NCBI GenBank assembly: GCA_022826865.1
Contig: JAJDUC010000060.1
Coordinates: 1 to 35,394, forward strand
Direction: 5' to 3'
From: Anaerolineae bacterium
GTDB lineage: Bacteria; Chloroflexota; Anaerolineae; Aggregatilineales; Phototrophicaceae
Length of the DNA: 35,394 nt
In this document: in pieces, positions 1 to 6,772 of the stretch
Layout: each line of letters starts with the position of its first letter
Position numbering within the stretch: the stretch's first letter is position 1
Translations under genes and position numbers: made by a program
The notes under the pieces: generated by a model
Told to the model about the DNA's origin: nothing
The model's database searches: none
The model's input: only the letters and a program-made list of their open reading frames with translations

Positions 1-140
1 ATTATGTAATCCGTAGGGGCGTTTCGCTGAAACGCCCGCAATTTGCAGGCCATTTTCAACGGGCGTCTCACGAGACGCCCCTACATTTTCGCAATTTTCG
101 TAGCGAACCGCTCATTATGATTTTGATGCGATTGCCCTGG
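1..140 (+). repeat. Paired-hairpin repeat element, copy 1 (left end cut by the window)
   Basis: This copy contains hairpin 1 (arms 17-25 and 29-37), a central spacer with CAATTTGCAGGC, hairpin 2 (arms 61-69 and 72-80), and the right terminal repeat TTTGATGCGATTGCCCTGG ending at 140. The outer arms GTAGGGGCGT (13-22) and ACGCCCCTAC (75-84) are themselves inverted repeats. It aligns along its whole length with the complete copy at 4397-4589, in the same orientation, with only scattered substitutions. Its left terminal repeat would lie before base 1. It sits 95 bp upstream of potB. No transposase is visible, so this is a non-autonomous, MITE-like sequence. Confidence 0.85.
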
Positions 141-234
141 ATAGCGAGCGGGGTATGTAGCTATTAACCTTAAGATACGATACCATCCAAAGTCTGACTA
201 TAGTTAATCGTTTCTATCGAGGCGGACAGCTAGT

Positions 235-1092
235 ATGGCGTCACGACTCCGCAGTATGCGGGAAAACGGTTCATTATTGGCTATGCCGACGGTCTTGTGG
301 CTGCTTGTTTTCTTCGTGCTGCCGCTGGTGATCGTGCTGGTCGTCAGCTTCATGTCGCGCGGACGCGGCGGCGTCGCCGAATTGCCCTTCACGCTCGAAC
401 ATTACGGTCGCAGTTTTGGCATCTTCTCCATCATCCTTTGGCGTTCAATTGGCCTGGCCGCCTTGACCACGGTCGTCTGCCTGCTCGTCGGCTATCCGCT
501 GGCCTTTTTCATCAGCACGCGCCGGCGGCGCCTGGCTCAGCAAGTTACGCTGTTTCTGGTCATTCTGCCGTTCTGGACGAATTTCCTCATTCGCACCTAC
601 GCCTGGCGCATCTTGCTGGGCGACGAGGGAACGATCAACGGCTTTCTGATCAGCCTGGGACTCATCAGCGAAGCGCTGCCCCTGCTGAACACGCAATTTG
701 CCGTTTTGCTGGGGCTGGTCTACGGCTTCCTGCCCTTCATGGCGCTGCCGATTTATGCCTCGGTTGAGCGCTTCAATTTCCGTTTCGTGGACGCGGCGCA
801 GGACCTGGGCGCCAATGACCTGCGCACATTTTGGCGCGTAGTTCTGCCTTTGACGATGCCGGGCGTGCTGGCAGGCTGCGCCCTGGTATTCATCCCTTCC
901 GTAGGCGCATTTGTCACGCCCGATTTGCTCGGCGGCACGAAAGGGCTGATGATCGGCAACCTGATCAACAATCAGTTCGGCGGCTCCGGCAATATGCCTT
1001 TGGGCTCGGCGCTTTCCATCGTTATGATGGCGGTGGTGATGTTATCCCTGCTGGTCTATGTTTTCGCCAACCGGCGCCATACCGAGGCTTGA
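235..1092 (+). CDS. potB: Spermidine/putrescine ABC transporter permease PotB
   Basis: Inner-membrane permease subunit of a polyamine importer; it pairs with PotC to form the channel that PotA powers and PotD feeds. The 285-residue protein has a short basic N-terminus and about six hydrophobic segments, starting with one at residues 17-40. The EAA loop that contacts the ATPase is visible near residues 185-210 (DAAQDLGANDLRTFWR followed by PLTMPGV). The length fits the family. The ATG follows GAGGCGGA with somewhat long spacing. A possible -10 TATAGT lies at 199-204 without a clear -35. It is the first gene of potBCDA; potC starts 2 bp after its stop, so the two are translationally linked. The exact substrate (spermidine, putrescine or a related compound) cannot be read from the permease. 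Confidence 0.93.
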   Translation: MASRLRSMRENGSLLAMPTVLWLLVFFVLPLVIVLVVSFMSRGRGGVAELPFTLEHYGRSFGIFSIILWRSIGLAALTTVVCLLVGYPLAFFISTRRRRLAQQVTLFLVILPFWTNFLIRTYAWRILLGDEGTINGFLISLGLISEALPLLNTQFAVLLGLVYGFLPFMALPIYASVERFNFRFVDAAQDLGANDLRTFWRVVLPLTMPGVLAGCALVFIPSVGAFVTPDLLGGTKGLMIGNLINNQFGGSGNMPLGSALSIVMMAVVMLSLLVYVFANRRHTEA

Positions 1093-1094
1093 AC

Positions 1095-1994
1095 ATGGAG
1101 GCGCGCCAAACGCTCATCAACGAGAGCGCGATGGGGCGCAACCGCGCCATCCGCCAAGCGGGACGCATGGGCTTATGGCTCAATCCCGTCTTCGCTTATT
1201 TCTTCCTCTGGGCGCCAATCCTGATTCTGGTGCTCTTTTCGTTTAACGACAGCAAGTCGGTCGCCTCATTCACCGGCTTCACACTCAAGTGGTACAGCAA
1301 CATTCTCAACAATGTCATGGGGGCGGAACGGGCCTTTTCCACCGAAATCATGCTCAATGCCTTCCGCAACAGCCTGTTCGTCGGCGCGGTCGCCACGGCA
1401 ATCGCGACCGCGCTCGGCACGCTGATCGCGCTGGCGATGGCGCGCGGCCGCTTTCCAGGCAAGGGCCTGCTTGATGGATTGCTCTTTCTGCCGGTGGTGA
1501 TCCCGGAGATCACGCAAGCCATTTCGCTGGCGATCTTCTTCAAGGTCGTCTTCGACTGGTTCGATCTCATCAGCGGGCAACGGATTTTCCCCGGTTTTCA
1601 TACCATCATCATGGCGCATGTCACCTTCAACATCTCCTATGTCGCGATCGTCGTGCGCGCGCGCCTGGCTGACATGGACCCGCAATTGGAGGAAGCCGCC
1701 AACGACCTTGGCGCCAACCCCTGGCAGACCTTCTGGCGCGTGACTTTCCCGCTGATTCTGCCCGGCGTGATCGCGGGCGCGCTCCTGGCTTTTACCCTCT
1801 CGCTCGATGACTTCGTCATCACCTTTTTTACATCGGGCGTGGGGACAAGCACGCTGCCCGTATTTGTGTACGGCCTGCTCAAACTCACCGTCACGCCGGA
1901 GGTAAACGCCATCTCGACAATTATGATGCTCTTAAGTACGCTATTGATCGGCATTTCATTGGCGATGCAGGGGCGCGCCGCGTCCCGCGCCTAG
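1095..1994 (+). CDS. potC: Spermidine/putrescine ABC transporter permease PotC
   Basis: Second membrane subunit of the polyamine importer. The 299-residue protein has six predicted membrane spans; the first begins near residue 25 (LNPVFAYFFLWAPILILVLF). The EAA motif is clear near residues 197-222 (EEAANDLGANPWQTFWRV then PLILPGV). The ATG at 1095 was chosen because GAGG lies 7 bases upstream inside the end of potB and only 2 bases separate it from the potB stop. A second in-frame ATG at 1131 is possible but has weaker context. Downstream, potD begins after 28 bp with its own strong ribosome binding site. Confidence 0.93.
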   Translation: MEARQTLINESAMGRNRAIRQAGRMGLWLNPVFAYFFLWAPILILVLFSFNDSKSVASFTGFTLKWYSNILNNVMGAERAFSTEIMLNAFRNSLFVGAVATAIATALGTLIALAMARGRFPGKGLLDGLLFLPVVIPEITQAISLAIFFKVVFDWFDLISGQRIFPGFHTIIMAHVTFNISYVAIVVRARLADMDPQLEEAANDLGANPWQTFWRVTFPLILPGVIAGALLAFTLSLDDFVITFFTSGVGTSTLPVFVYGLLKLTVTPEVNAISTIMMLLSTLLIGISLAMQGRAASRA

Positions 1995-2022
1995 TTCATA
2001 AGCATGATTTGGAGGAAAACTC

Positions 2023-3108
2023 ATGAAGAGAATATCAATTTTAATCTGTGTTCTTGCCTTGCTGGCGCCAATGGCCCTGACGCAGGATATGGAGTACGAA
2101 GCCTGGACCTGTCCCGAAGGTTTTGAGGGACAAACATTGAGCATCTTCAACTGGTCCACCTACATTGCCGAGGATACCGTTCCCAACTTTGAGGCGGCTT
2201 GCGGCGTGACCGTAAATTACGACATTTATGAGAGCAACGAAGCCATGCTCGCCCGCATCCGTCAAGGCAATCCCGGTTACGACATCATCGTGCCAAGCGG
2301 CGGCACGGTCCAGCGCATGGCGGAAGAAATGCTGCTGATTCCGCTGGATATGGAAATGATCCCGAATGTCGCCAACTTGATCCCGGATCTCTTGGGCGCG
2401 GCCTATGATCCGGAGAACACATACTCGCTGCCTTACCAATGGGGCACTGTCGGCGTCGGCTACAGCACGGAAGTTTTCCCGGACGGCATCTCATCCTGGG
2501 ACCAGGTCTGGGAGCATGACGGCCCGGTCGCCTGGCTGGACGACCGTCAGACGATGCTAGGCATCGCCCATCTCTTCCTCGGCAACGATCCCAACACGGT
2601 GGACCCGGACGAGATCAACGCCGCCCGCGACTATCTGATTGAGAAAGGCGGCAACGTAGTCACGGTGGCGGCAGATGACGGGCAGGTATTGCTGGAACGC
2701 GGCGATGTCGATATCGCGGTCGAATACAACGGCGACATCTTGCAAATCTCATGGGAATGCGAATGCGACGACTACGCCTACGCCATACCGGAAGAAGGCA
2801 GCAACATCTGGATTGACAATCTCTCAATCCCGGTCGACGCGCCCAACCCCGAGCTGGCGATGGTATTCATCGACTACATCCTCGATGCCAAAGTCGGCGC
2901 CGACTTGACCAATTACATCTGGTACGCCTCGCCCAACCAGGCTTCGATCGAATCCGGCTTCATTGACGAAGAGATCCTCAACGATCCCGCCATCTTCCCG
3001 CCGGCGGAGCAGGTGGCGAATCTCTTCGCCATCATTGATGTTGGCGCGGAAGCGGAAGAGTTGATCAACAATGCCTGGGACGAATTGCTGATTTTCCTCG
3101 GGCAATAG
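2023..3108 (+). CDS. potD: Polyamine-binding periplasmic/extracellular protein PotD
   Basis: Substrate-binding component of the polyamine ABC importer. The 361-residue protein begins with a Sec signal (MKRISILICVLALLAPMALT, predicted cleavage before QD) with no lipobox cysteine, so membrane anchoring is not explained by lipidation. The N-terminal lobe starts at LSIFNWSTYIAEDTVPNFE, a typical PotD/PotF opening. Near the C-terminal half are EYNGDI and NIWIDNLSIP; the Trp and Asp of the latter correspond to polyamine-contacting residues of E. coli PotD (family knowledge). The mature protein is rich in Asp and Glu, which suits a cationic ligand. The start is fixed by GGAGGAAAACTC directly before the ATG. 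A 132-bp space with a strong hairpin separates it from potA. Confidence 0.93.
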   Translation: MKRISILICVLALLAPMALTQDMEYEAWTCPEGFEGQTLSIFNWSTYIAEDTVPNFEAACGVTVNYDIYESNEAMLARIRQGNPGYDIIVPSGGTVQRMAEEMLLIPLDMEMIPNVANLIPDLLGAAYDPENTYSLPYQWGTVGVGYSTEVFPDGISSWDQVWEHDGPVAWLDDRQTMLGIAHLFLGNDPNTVDPDEINAARDYLIEKGGNVVTVAADDGQVLLERGDVDIAVEYNGDILQISWECECDDYAYAIPEEGSNIWIDNLSIPVDAPNPELAMVFIDYILDAKVGADLTNYIWYASPNQASIESGFIDEEILNDPAIFPPAEQVANLFAIIDVGAEAEELINNAWDELLIFLGQ

Positions 3109-3189
3109 TCCGACGATGTAGACATTGCTGCCCAAACCGTATCCTCATCTATCTCGTGAAACCAGAACTCCCCTTCCCTCTTTATGGGA

Positions 3190-3217
3190 CCCCTTCGCCA
3201 TAGAGATGGCGAAGGGG
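3190..3217. repeat. Strong hairpin between potD and potA
   Basis: A perfect 12-bp stem (CCCCTTCGCCAT at 3190-3201 and its complement at 3206-3217) with an AGAG loop, followed by CTGGGGGATGGGGG. It fills the space just upstream of the potA start. There is no T-run on the plus strand, so an intrinsic terminator is unlikely. An intercistronic RNA-stabilising or attenuating hairpin, or a decayed repeat element, fits better. It is distinct in sequence from the GTAGGGGCG repeat family found elsewhere in the window. Confidence 0.7.
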
Positions 3218-3240
3218 CTGGGGGATGGGGGTCAATGCCC

Positions 3241-4362
3241 ATGTCCAGCTACGATGTCGAATTGATTGACATCGTCAAAGATTTCGATTCCGGCGGGGGC
3301 CCGGTCCGCGCGGTTGATCACGTCAGCGTCGAGATTGAAGACGGCGAATTCTTCGCCCTTCTTGGCCCCAGCGGCTGCGGCAAAACCACGACTCTGCGCC
3401 TGATCGCCGGCTTCGAACAGCCCAGCGCCGGCCGCATCCTCATTCGCGGCCTGGCGATGGAAGGCATCCCCGCTTACCACCGGCCAGTCAACACCGTGTT
3501 TCAAGATTATGCGCTCTTCCCGCACCTCACCGTCGAGCAGAACATCATGTTCGGCTTGCAGATGGAAGGCGTCGACAAGAAAGCAGCGCGGAAGCGCGCG
3601 GAAGAATCTCTGGAGCTAGTGCGGCTGCCGGGCGTGGGCGCGCGCAAACCGCATCAGCTTTCGGGCGGTCAGCAGCAGCGCGTGGCCTTGGCGCGCGCCC
3701 TGGTCAAGCAGCCCGCCGTCTTGTTGCTTGACGAACCGCTGGGCGCCCTCGATCTCAAGCTGCGAAAGAATATGCAGTATGAACTCAAAGCGCTGCAGCG
3801 CGATGTCGGCATCACATTTATCTATGTCACCCACGATCAGGAAGAAGCCATCACAATGGCCGATCGTATCGCTGTGATGAACGAGGGCGTCATGCTGCAA
3901 GTGGGCTCGCCGCGGGAAATCTATGAACATCCCGAATCGCACTTTGTCGCGGATTTCATCGGCGAGACCAACTTCATCCCCGGCAGGATGCTGGAACGCT
4001 ATCCTGGCGGCTACGGCAAGGTCAAGCTGGCGAACGGCAGTATTATCCGGGCGCAACTATCCGAGGCCTTTAGCCGCGCCGACGGCCCGGTCACGGTCGC
4101 GATCCGCCCGGAACGTATAGGCATTGCCGCATTGGATGATCGGGCATCCGAAGAAGACGGGGAAGTCACCGCGCTAGATGCCGTGCTGGCCGAGCGCCAA
4201 TACATCGGCACCGATACGCGTTACACCCTGCGGCTCCAGGCTGGCATTGAATTGGTGGCGCGACTGCAAAACATAAATGAGGCGGACAGCCACGAGTTTT
4301 CGATTGGCCAGCCGCTTAAGATACGCTGGCGGCAATCGAGCACGACCGTGCTCGACCGCTAA
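3241..4362 (+). CDS. potA: Polyamine ABC transporter ATP-binding protein PotA
   Basis: Cytoplasmic ATPase that drives the PotBC permease. The 373-residue protein has Walker A GPSGCGKTT at 42-50, the Q-loop region FQDYALFPHLTV, the signature LSGGQQQR at about 140-147, Walker B LLLDEP at 161-166 and the switch His at 198 (VTHDQEEA). A C-terminal TOBE-type domain follows from about residue 240 (FIGETNFIPG onward), as in PotA/MalK-type ATPases. The start is uncertain: ATG at 3241 (MSSYDVEL) and ATG at 3235 are both close behind a GGGGG run. An upstream in-frame ATG at 3184 would translate the hairpin and is unlikely. It is the last gene of the potBCDA operon. Confidence 0.92.
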   Translation: MSSYDVELIDIVKDFDSGGGPVRAVDHVSVEIEDGEFFALLGPSGCGKTTTLRLIAGFEQPSAGRILIRGLAMEGIPAYHRPVNTVFQDYALFPHLTVEQNIMFGLQMEGVDKKAARKRAEESLELVRLPGVGARKPHQLSGGQQQRVALARALVKQPAVLLLDEPLGALDLKLRKNMQYELKALQRDVGITFIYVTHDQEEAITMADRIAVMNEGVMLQVGSPREIYEHPESHFVADFIGETNFIPGRMLERYPGGYGKVKLANGSIIRAQLSEAFSRADGPVTVAIRPERIGIAALDDRASEEDGEVTALDAVLAERQYIGTDTRYTLRLQAGIELVARLQNINEADSHEFSIGQPLKIRWRQSSTTVLDR

Positions 4363-4387
4363 ACGCCGGCAGCTCGCCCACTATCGA

Positions 4388-4396
4388 CCCGGTCTG
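4388..4396. repeat. Left flanking direct repeat (putative target-site duplication)
   Basis: CCCGGTCTG at 4388-4396 is repeated exactly at 4590-4598, directly outside the two ends of the 4397-4589 element. With the following C the match is 10 bases if the element is taken to start at 4398. A 9-10 bp duplication is what a DDE transposase would leave, so this copy probably arose by transposition rather than by recombination. Confidence 0.65.
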
Positions 4397-4589
4397 CAGG
4401 GCAATAGCATCAAATTGAAATTGCGCTGACAAATGATAATTTCGCCTCACATTTCGTAATCTGTAGGGGCGTTTCGCTGAAACGCCCGCAATTTGCAGGC
4501 CATTTCAACGGGCGTCTCACGAGACGCCCCTACATTTGCACATTTTTTGTGGCGAACGGCTCATTGTGATTTTGATGCGATTGCCCTGG
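4397..4589 (+). mobile_element. Complete paired-hairpin MITE-like element, copy 2
   Basis: This is the only complete copy in the window. The left terminal repeat CAGGGCAATAGCATCAAAT (4397-4415) is complementary to the right end ATTTTGATGCGATTGCCCTG (to 4588), with one or two mismatches. Inside lie hairpin 1 (GGGCGTTTC-GCT-GAAACGCCC, from 4467), the centre GCAATTTGCAGGCCATTTCAA, and hairpin 2 (GGGCGTCTC-AC-GAGACGCCC). The segment from GTAGGGG (4463) to CCCCTAC (4533) is bounded by an outer inverted repeat. A 9-bp direct repeat flanks the whole. There is no coding capacity, so it must be mobilised in trans. It lies between potA and the Fe-S protein gene at 4670. Confidence 0.8.
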
Positions 4590-4598
4590 CCCGGTCTG
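4590..4598. repeat. Right flanking direct repeat (putative target-site duplication)
   Basis: Second copy of CCCGGTCTG, adjoining the right end of the 193-bp element. It is immediately followed by CGATAAAAT, a possible -10 region (TAAAAT at 4602-4607) for the downstream gene. The TTGCCC at the element end (4581-4586) is a weak -35 candidate, with a short 15-bp spacing. Confidence 0.6.
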
Positions 4599-4669
4599 CG
4601 ATAAAATCGCAATCCGCTCCACTTGATGCTATCATCTGAAGTTCAGCACATTTGGCCCGCGAGCCCGAG

Positions 4670-5887
4670 ATGATCAGCCCCGCCGCGATTGAAGAGATAC
4701 AAGGCGCCGGACGCGCTCGCCGCAAACCGGTGGATGCCAAAACCGGATTCGAAATCACTTCGGAATTCCAGCGCTTCAATCAGAAATACGACATGTTCAA
4801 CCGCGCCGTCTGGGATGACAGTGTACGCTCGGAACGCTCGCGCAAGTTTTTCGAATCCTATTTCACCGATCTGGCCGAATTCCGCGCTGTGGAGGGCTTC
4901 CAGCATCGGGATTACGCTCTGCGCAACGCCGCCTGGTACATCGCTGATTTCACCGCCGACCTGCTCGAAACTTCGGGAGACCGCAAAGAGGGTTTCCTCG
5001 ATTCCTACACCATGTTCCGCGAAGGCGCGACGCGCAAGATGGAAGCCAGCGCCGAGGAGAACAGCGCTGAAGTGAAGCGGGCGGGCAAATTCCTCGGCGC
5101 CGACGCCATTGGCATCTGCGACTATGACGAGCGCTGGGTGTATACGCACAATTACAGCCGGCAGAAGCTGACTGACAAAGAAATAGATCTGCCCGATGAC
5201 CTGCGGCACGTGGTTGTCATTACCAACGAAATGGACCACGAGACGATCCAGACTGTGCCGTCCGCCTTAAGCGGCGCCGCCACCGGCCAAGGCTACAGCC
5301 GCGACATTATCGCCGTGCTTTCGCTGACGCAGTATATCCGCAACCTCGGCTATCGCGCCGTCGCCAGCCTCAACGACACAGCGCTTTCCATTCCCCTGGC
5401 GATTCAGGCCGGCTTGGGTCAATACGGTCGCCACGGCCTCTTGATCACGCCCGAGTTCGGTCCCCGCGTGCGCATCGCCAAGATCTTCACCGATCTGCCC
5501 CTGATCGCGGACGATCCAATCGATTTCGGCGTCACCGAAACCTGCAACATCTGCCGGCGCTGCAGCGCCGCCTGCCCGGTCAAAGCCATTCCCAGCGCCG
5601 CGCCCAGCTTCGATACTCACGATGGCGTCTCCCACGTCAAGGGCATCAGGAAGTGGACGATCAACGCCAAACAATGCTTCACCTTCTGGGCGAATCAAGG
5701 CAGCGACTGTTCGATTTGCATCCGCGTCTGCCCCTATAACAAGGACTTTTCAAGGCTGGGCAATCGCATTCTGCGCTGGATGCTGAGTAATCGCTGGCGG
5801 CGTATGGCGCTGTGGCTCGATGTCAAGTTGCGATTCGGCCGGCGCCAGACCGCCGGCTGGTGGTGGCGGCGTCCAGCGGCCGGCTAG
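4670..5887 (+). CDS. Reductive-dehalogenase-like 4Fe-4S protein (cytosolic, no Tat signal)
   Basis: The 405-residue protein resembles the catalytic part of corrinoid-dependent reductive dehalogenases (RdhA) and, more distantly, epoxyqueuosine reductase. Supporting segments are RFNQKYDMFNRAVWD near residue 35, FLGADAIGICDYDERWVY near 141-158, and SLNDTALSIPLAIQAGLGQYGRHG followed by LLITPEFGPRVRIAKIFTDLPL. Two ferredoxin-type clusters follow: C292-x2-C295-x2-C298-x3-C302 and C336-x10-C347-x2-C350-x3-C354. There is no twin-Arg signal and no membrane helix, unlike respiratory RdhA, and no RdhB anchor gene is adjacent. A non-respiratory, catabolic-type or otherwise repurposed role is therefore likelier. 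The actual substrate is unknown. The start is uncertain between ATG 4670 and in-frame TTG 4652. The two flanking genes offer no functional link. Confidence 0.75.
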   Translation: MISPAAIEEIQGAGRARRKPVDAKTGFEITSEFQRFNQKYDMFNRAVWDDSVRSERSRKFFESYFTDLAEFRAVEGFQHRDYALRNAAWYIADFTADLLETSGDRKEGFLDSYTMFREGATRKMEASAEENSAEVKRAGKFLGADAIGICDYDERWVYTHNYSRQKLTDKEIDLPDDLRHVVVITNEMDHETIQTVPSALSGAATGQGYSRDIIAVLSLTQYIRNLGYRAVASLNDTALSIPLAIQAGLGQYGRHGLLITPEFGPRVRIAKIFTDLPLIADDPIDFGVTETCNICRRCSAACPVKAIPSAAPSFDTHDGVSHVKGIRKWTINAKQCFTFWANQGSDCSICIRVCPYNKDFSRLGNRILRWMLSNRWRRMALWLDVKLRFGRRQTAGWWWRRPAAG

Positions 5888-6193
5888 ACGAGGGAGGCAC
5901 ACTTGCCGGCACACAGCGGTTAAGGTCTGTGCCTATGCGCCTCAATAGTGCCAAGTTAGTCATGCGAAAGCTGAATGGTAGTCTAAAGCAAGAGAGGGCG
6001 AGCCGGTGGCTCGCCCTCTCCATCCAGATCCCAAACTTAAACTGCCGTCCCAAAACCGCGCCCTATGCCTGCATCTGCGGCCAAAACCTTCATGTCCTTC
6101 GAACCTTTGCGCGCCACTGAATCCGCGCAAGTCAACCCACTTTTCCAGGCCGCGAAACAAACAGACGACCGGACTACGGCGCAAACCGATTGC
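5888..6193. other. Intergenic region without a recognisable gene
   Basis: No convincing reading frame, tRNA or known RNA was seen here. Contents are a weak inverted repeat GGCACA/TGTGCC at 5896-5933 and the strong hairpin at 5992-6020. A TTCGAA motif at 6098-6103 recalls a tRNA T-loop, but no matching stems surround it. Confidence 0.5.
5992..6020. terminator. Perfect 13-bp stem-loop, possible terminator or intergenic hairpin
   Basis: GAGAGGGCGAGCC (5992-6004), loop GGT, and GGCTCGCCCTCTC (6008-6020) pair perfectly. No T-run follows on the plus strand. On the minus strand the stem is followed by TTGCTTT, which is only weakly terminator-like. It lies 104 bp after the Fe-S protein gene and well before the VanZ-like gene, so it could end transcription of the former by a factor-assisted route. 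Confidence 0.35.
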
Positions 6194-6223
6194 TTGACCG
6201 CCGGGCGCCGTCTCTGGTAATCT
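6194..6223 (+). promoter_or_regulatory. Putative sigma70-type promoter for the VanZ-like gene
   Basis: TTGACC at 6194-6199, an 18-bp spacer, and TAATCT at 6218-6223 preceded by TGG, which gives an extended -10. The start codon lies 36 bp beyond the -10. The -10 hexamer itself is a weak match. Confidence 0.35.
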
Positions 6224-6259
6224 GCTGTCCCGGGTGCGGATTGAGATGACGGGCAATTG

Positions 6260-6664
6260 ATGAAGCGCCTTTCGGCTATTTTGGACATAAGCGCGTTACG
6301 TTGGGGGATAGCAATCTCCTGGTCCGCGCTGCTCACCCTGTTTCTGCTGCAGCCGGAAGCGGATCCGGTCATCAACCTCGGTCTGCCGCAAGGCGATAGC
6401 ACGCTCGCCCGCGAAGTCTTTTTCAGCGCCTTGCACTTGATCGCATTCGGCATCACCTGTTTCTGGTGGTTTTGGGCGCTGCACCACAATTTTAGTGTCA
6501 GAATGAGTCTTGCCGTCGCCTGCCTGCTGGCGATCCTGCTGGGCGGCGCCACCGAGATCCTCCAGAGTTTTACGCTGGATCGGCATGCGTCCTGGCTCGA
6601 TCTCATCGCAAACATTAGCGGAACGATGCTGGCCGCGCGTCTGATCTGGCGGCGATTCTCCTAG
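6260..6664 (+). CDS. VanZ-like integral membrane protein
   Basis: A 134-residue membrane protein with four hydrophobic segments (about residues 14-30, 52-74, 80-100 and 112-128). It ends with the VanZ-family signature: GGATEILQSFTLDRHASWLD then LIANISGTMLAA, in which the acidic and Gln residues after helix 3 and the Asn-x-x-Gly of the last helix are the conserved points. VanZ confers low-level teicoplanin resistance in enterococci, but most chromosomal family members have no proven role. ATG 6260 was preferred over the adjacent in-frame TTG at 6257. It appears to be a single-gene unit, with 108 bp before the next gene. Confidence 0.8.
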   Translation: MKRLSAILDISALRWGIAISWSALLTLFLLQPEADPVINLGLPQGDSTLAREVFFSALHLIAFGITCFWWFWALHHNFSVRMSLAVACLLAILLGGATEILQSFTLDRHASWLDLIANISGTMLAARLIWRRFS

Positions 6665-6772
6665 CGCGAATCCGCCACAGCGCGCTCGACCTCCCATAGC
6701 CGCGCTGGCCGATTATCCCCAGCTTCATTCCTGTGCTAAGCTGGAGGCGCATTGAACTGCGGGAGAGCGACA

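Noticed and set aside
1..140. The GTAGGGGCG repeats as CRISPR repeats
   Set aside because: Copies are kilobases apart, internally palindromic in two places and without regular spacers; no cas genes are present.
6094..6108. Minus-strand GGTTCGAAGG, like a tRNA T-loop
   Set aside because: No pairing T-stem, acceptor stem, anticodon arm or D-arm can be built around it.
6037..6615. 192-codon minus-strand frame across the VanZ-like gene and the gap before it
   Set aside because: The VanZ signature is clear on the plus strand. The frame has no ribosome binding site and no recognisable motif; its proximity to the 5992-6020 hairpin was considered but is not enough.
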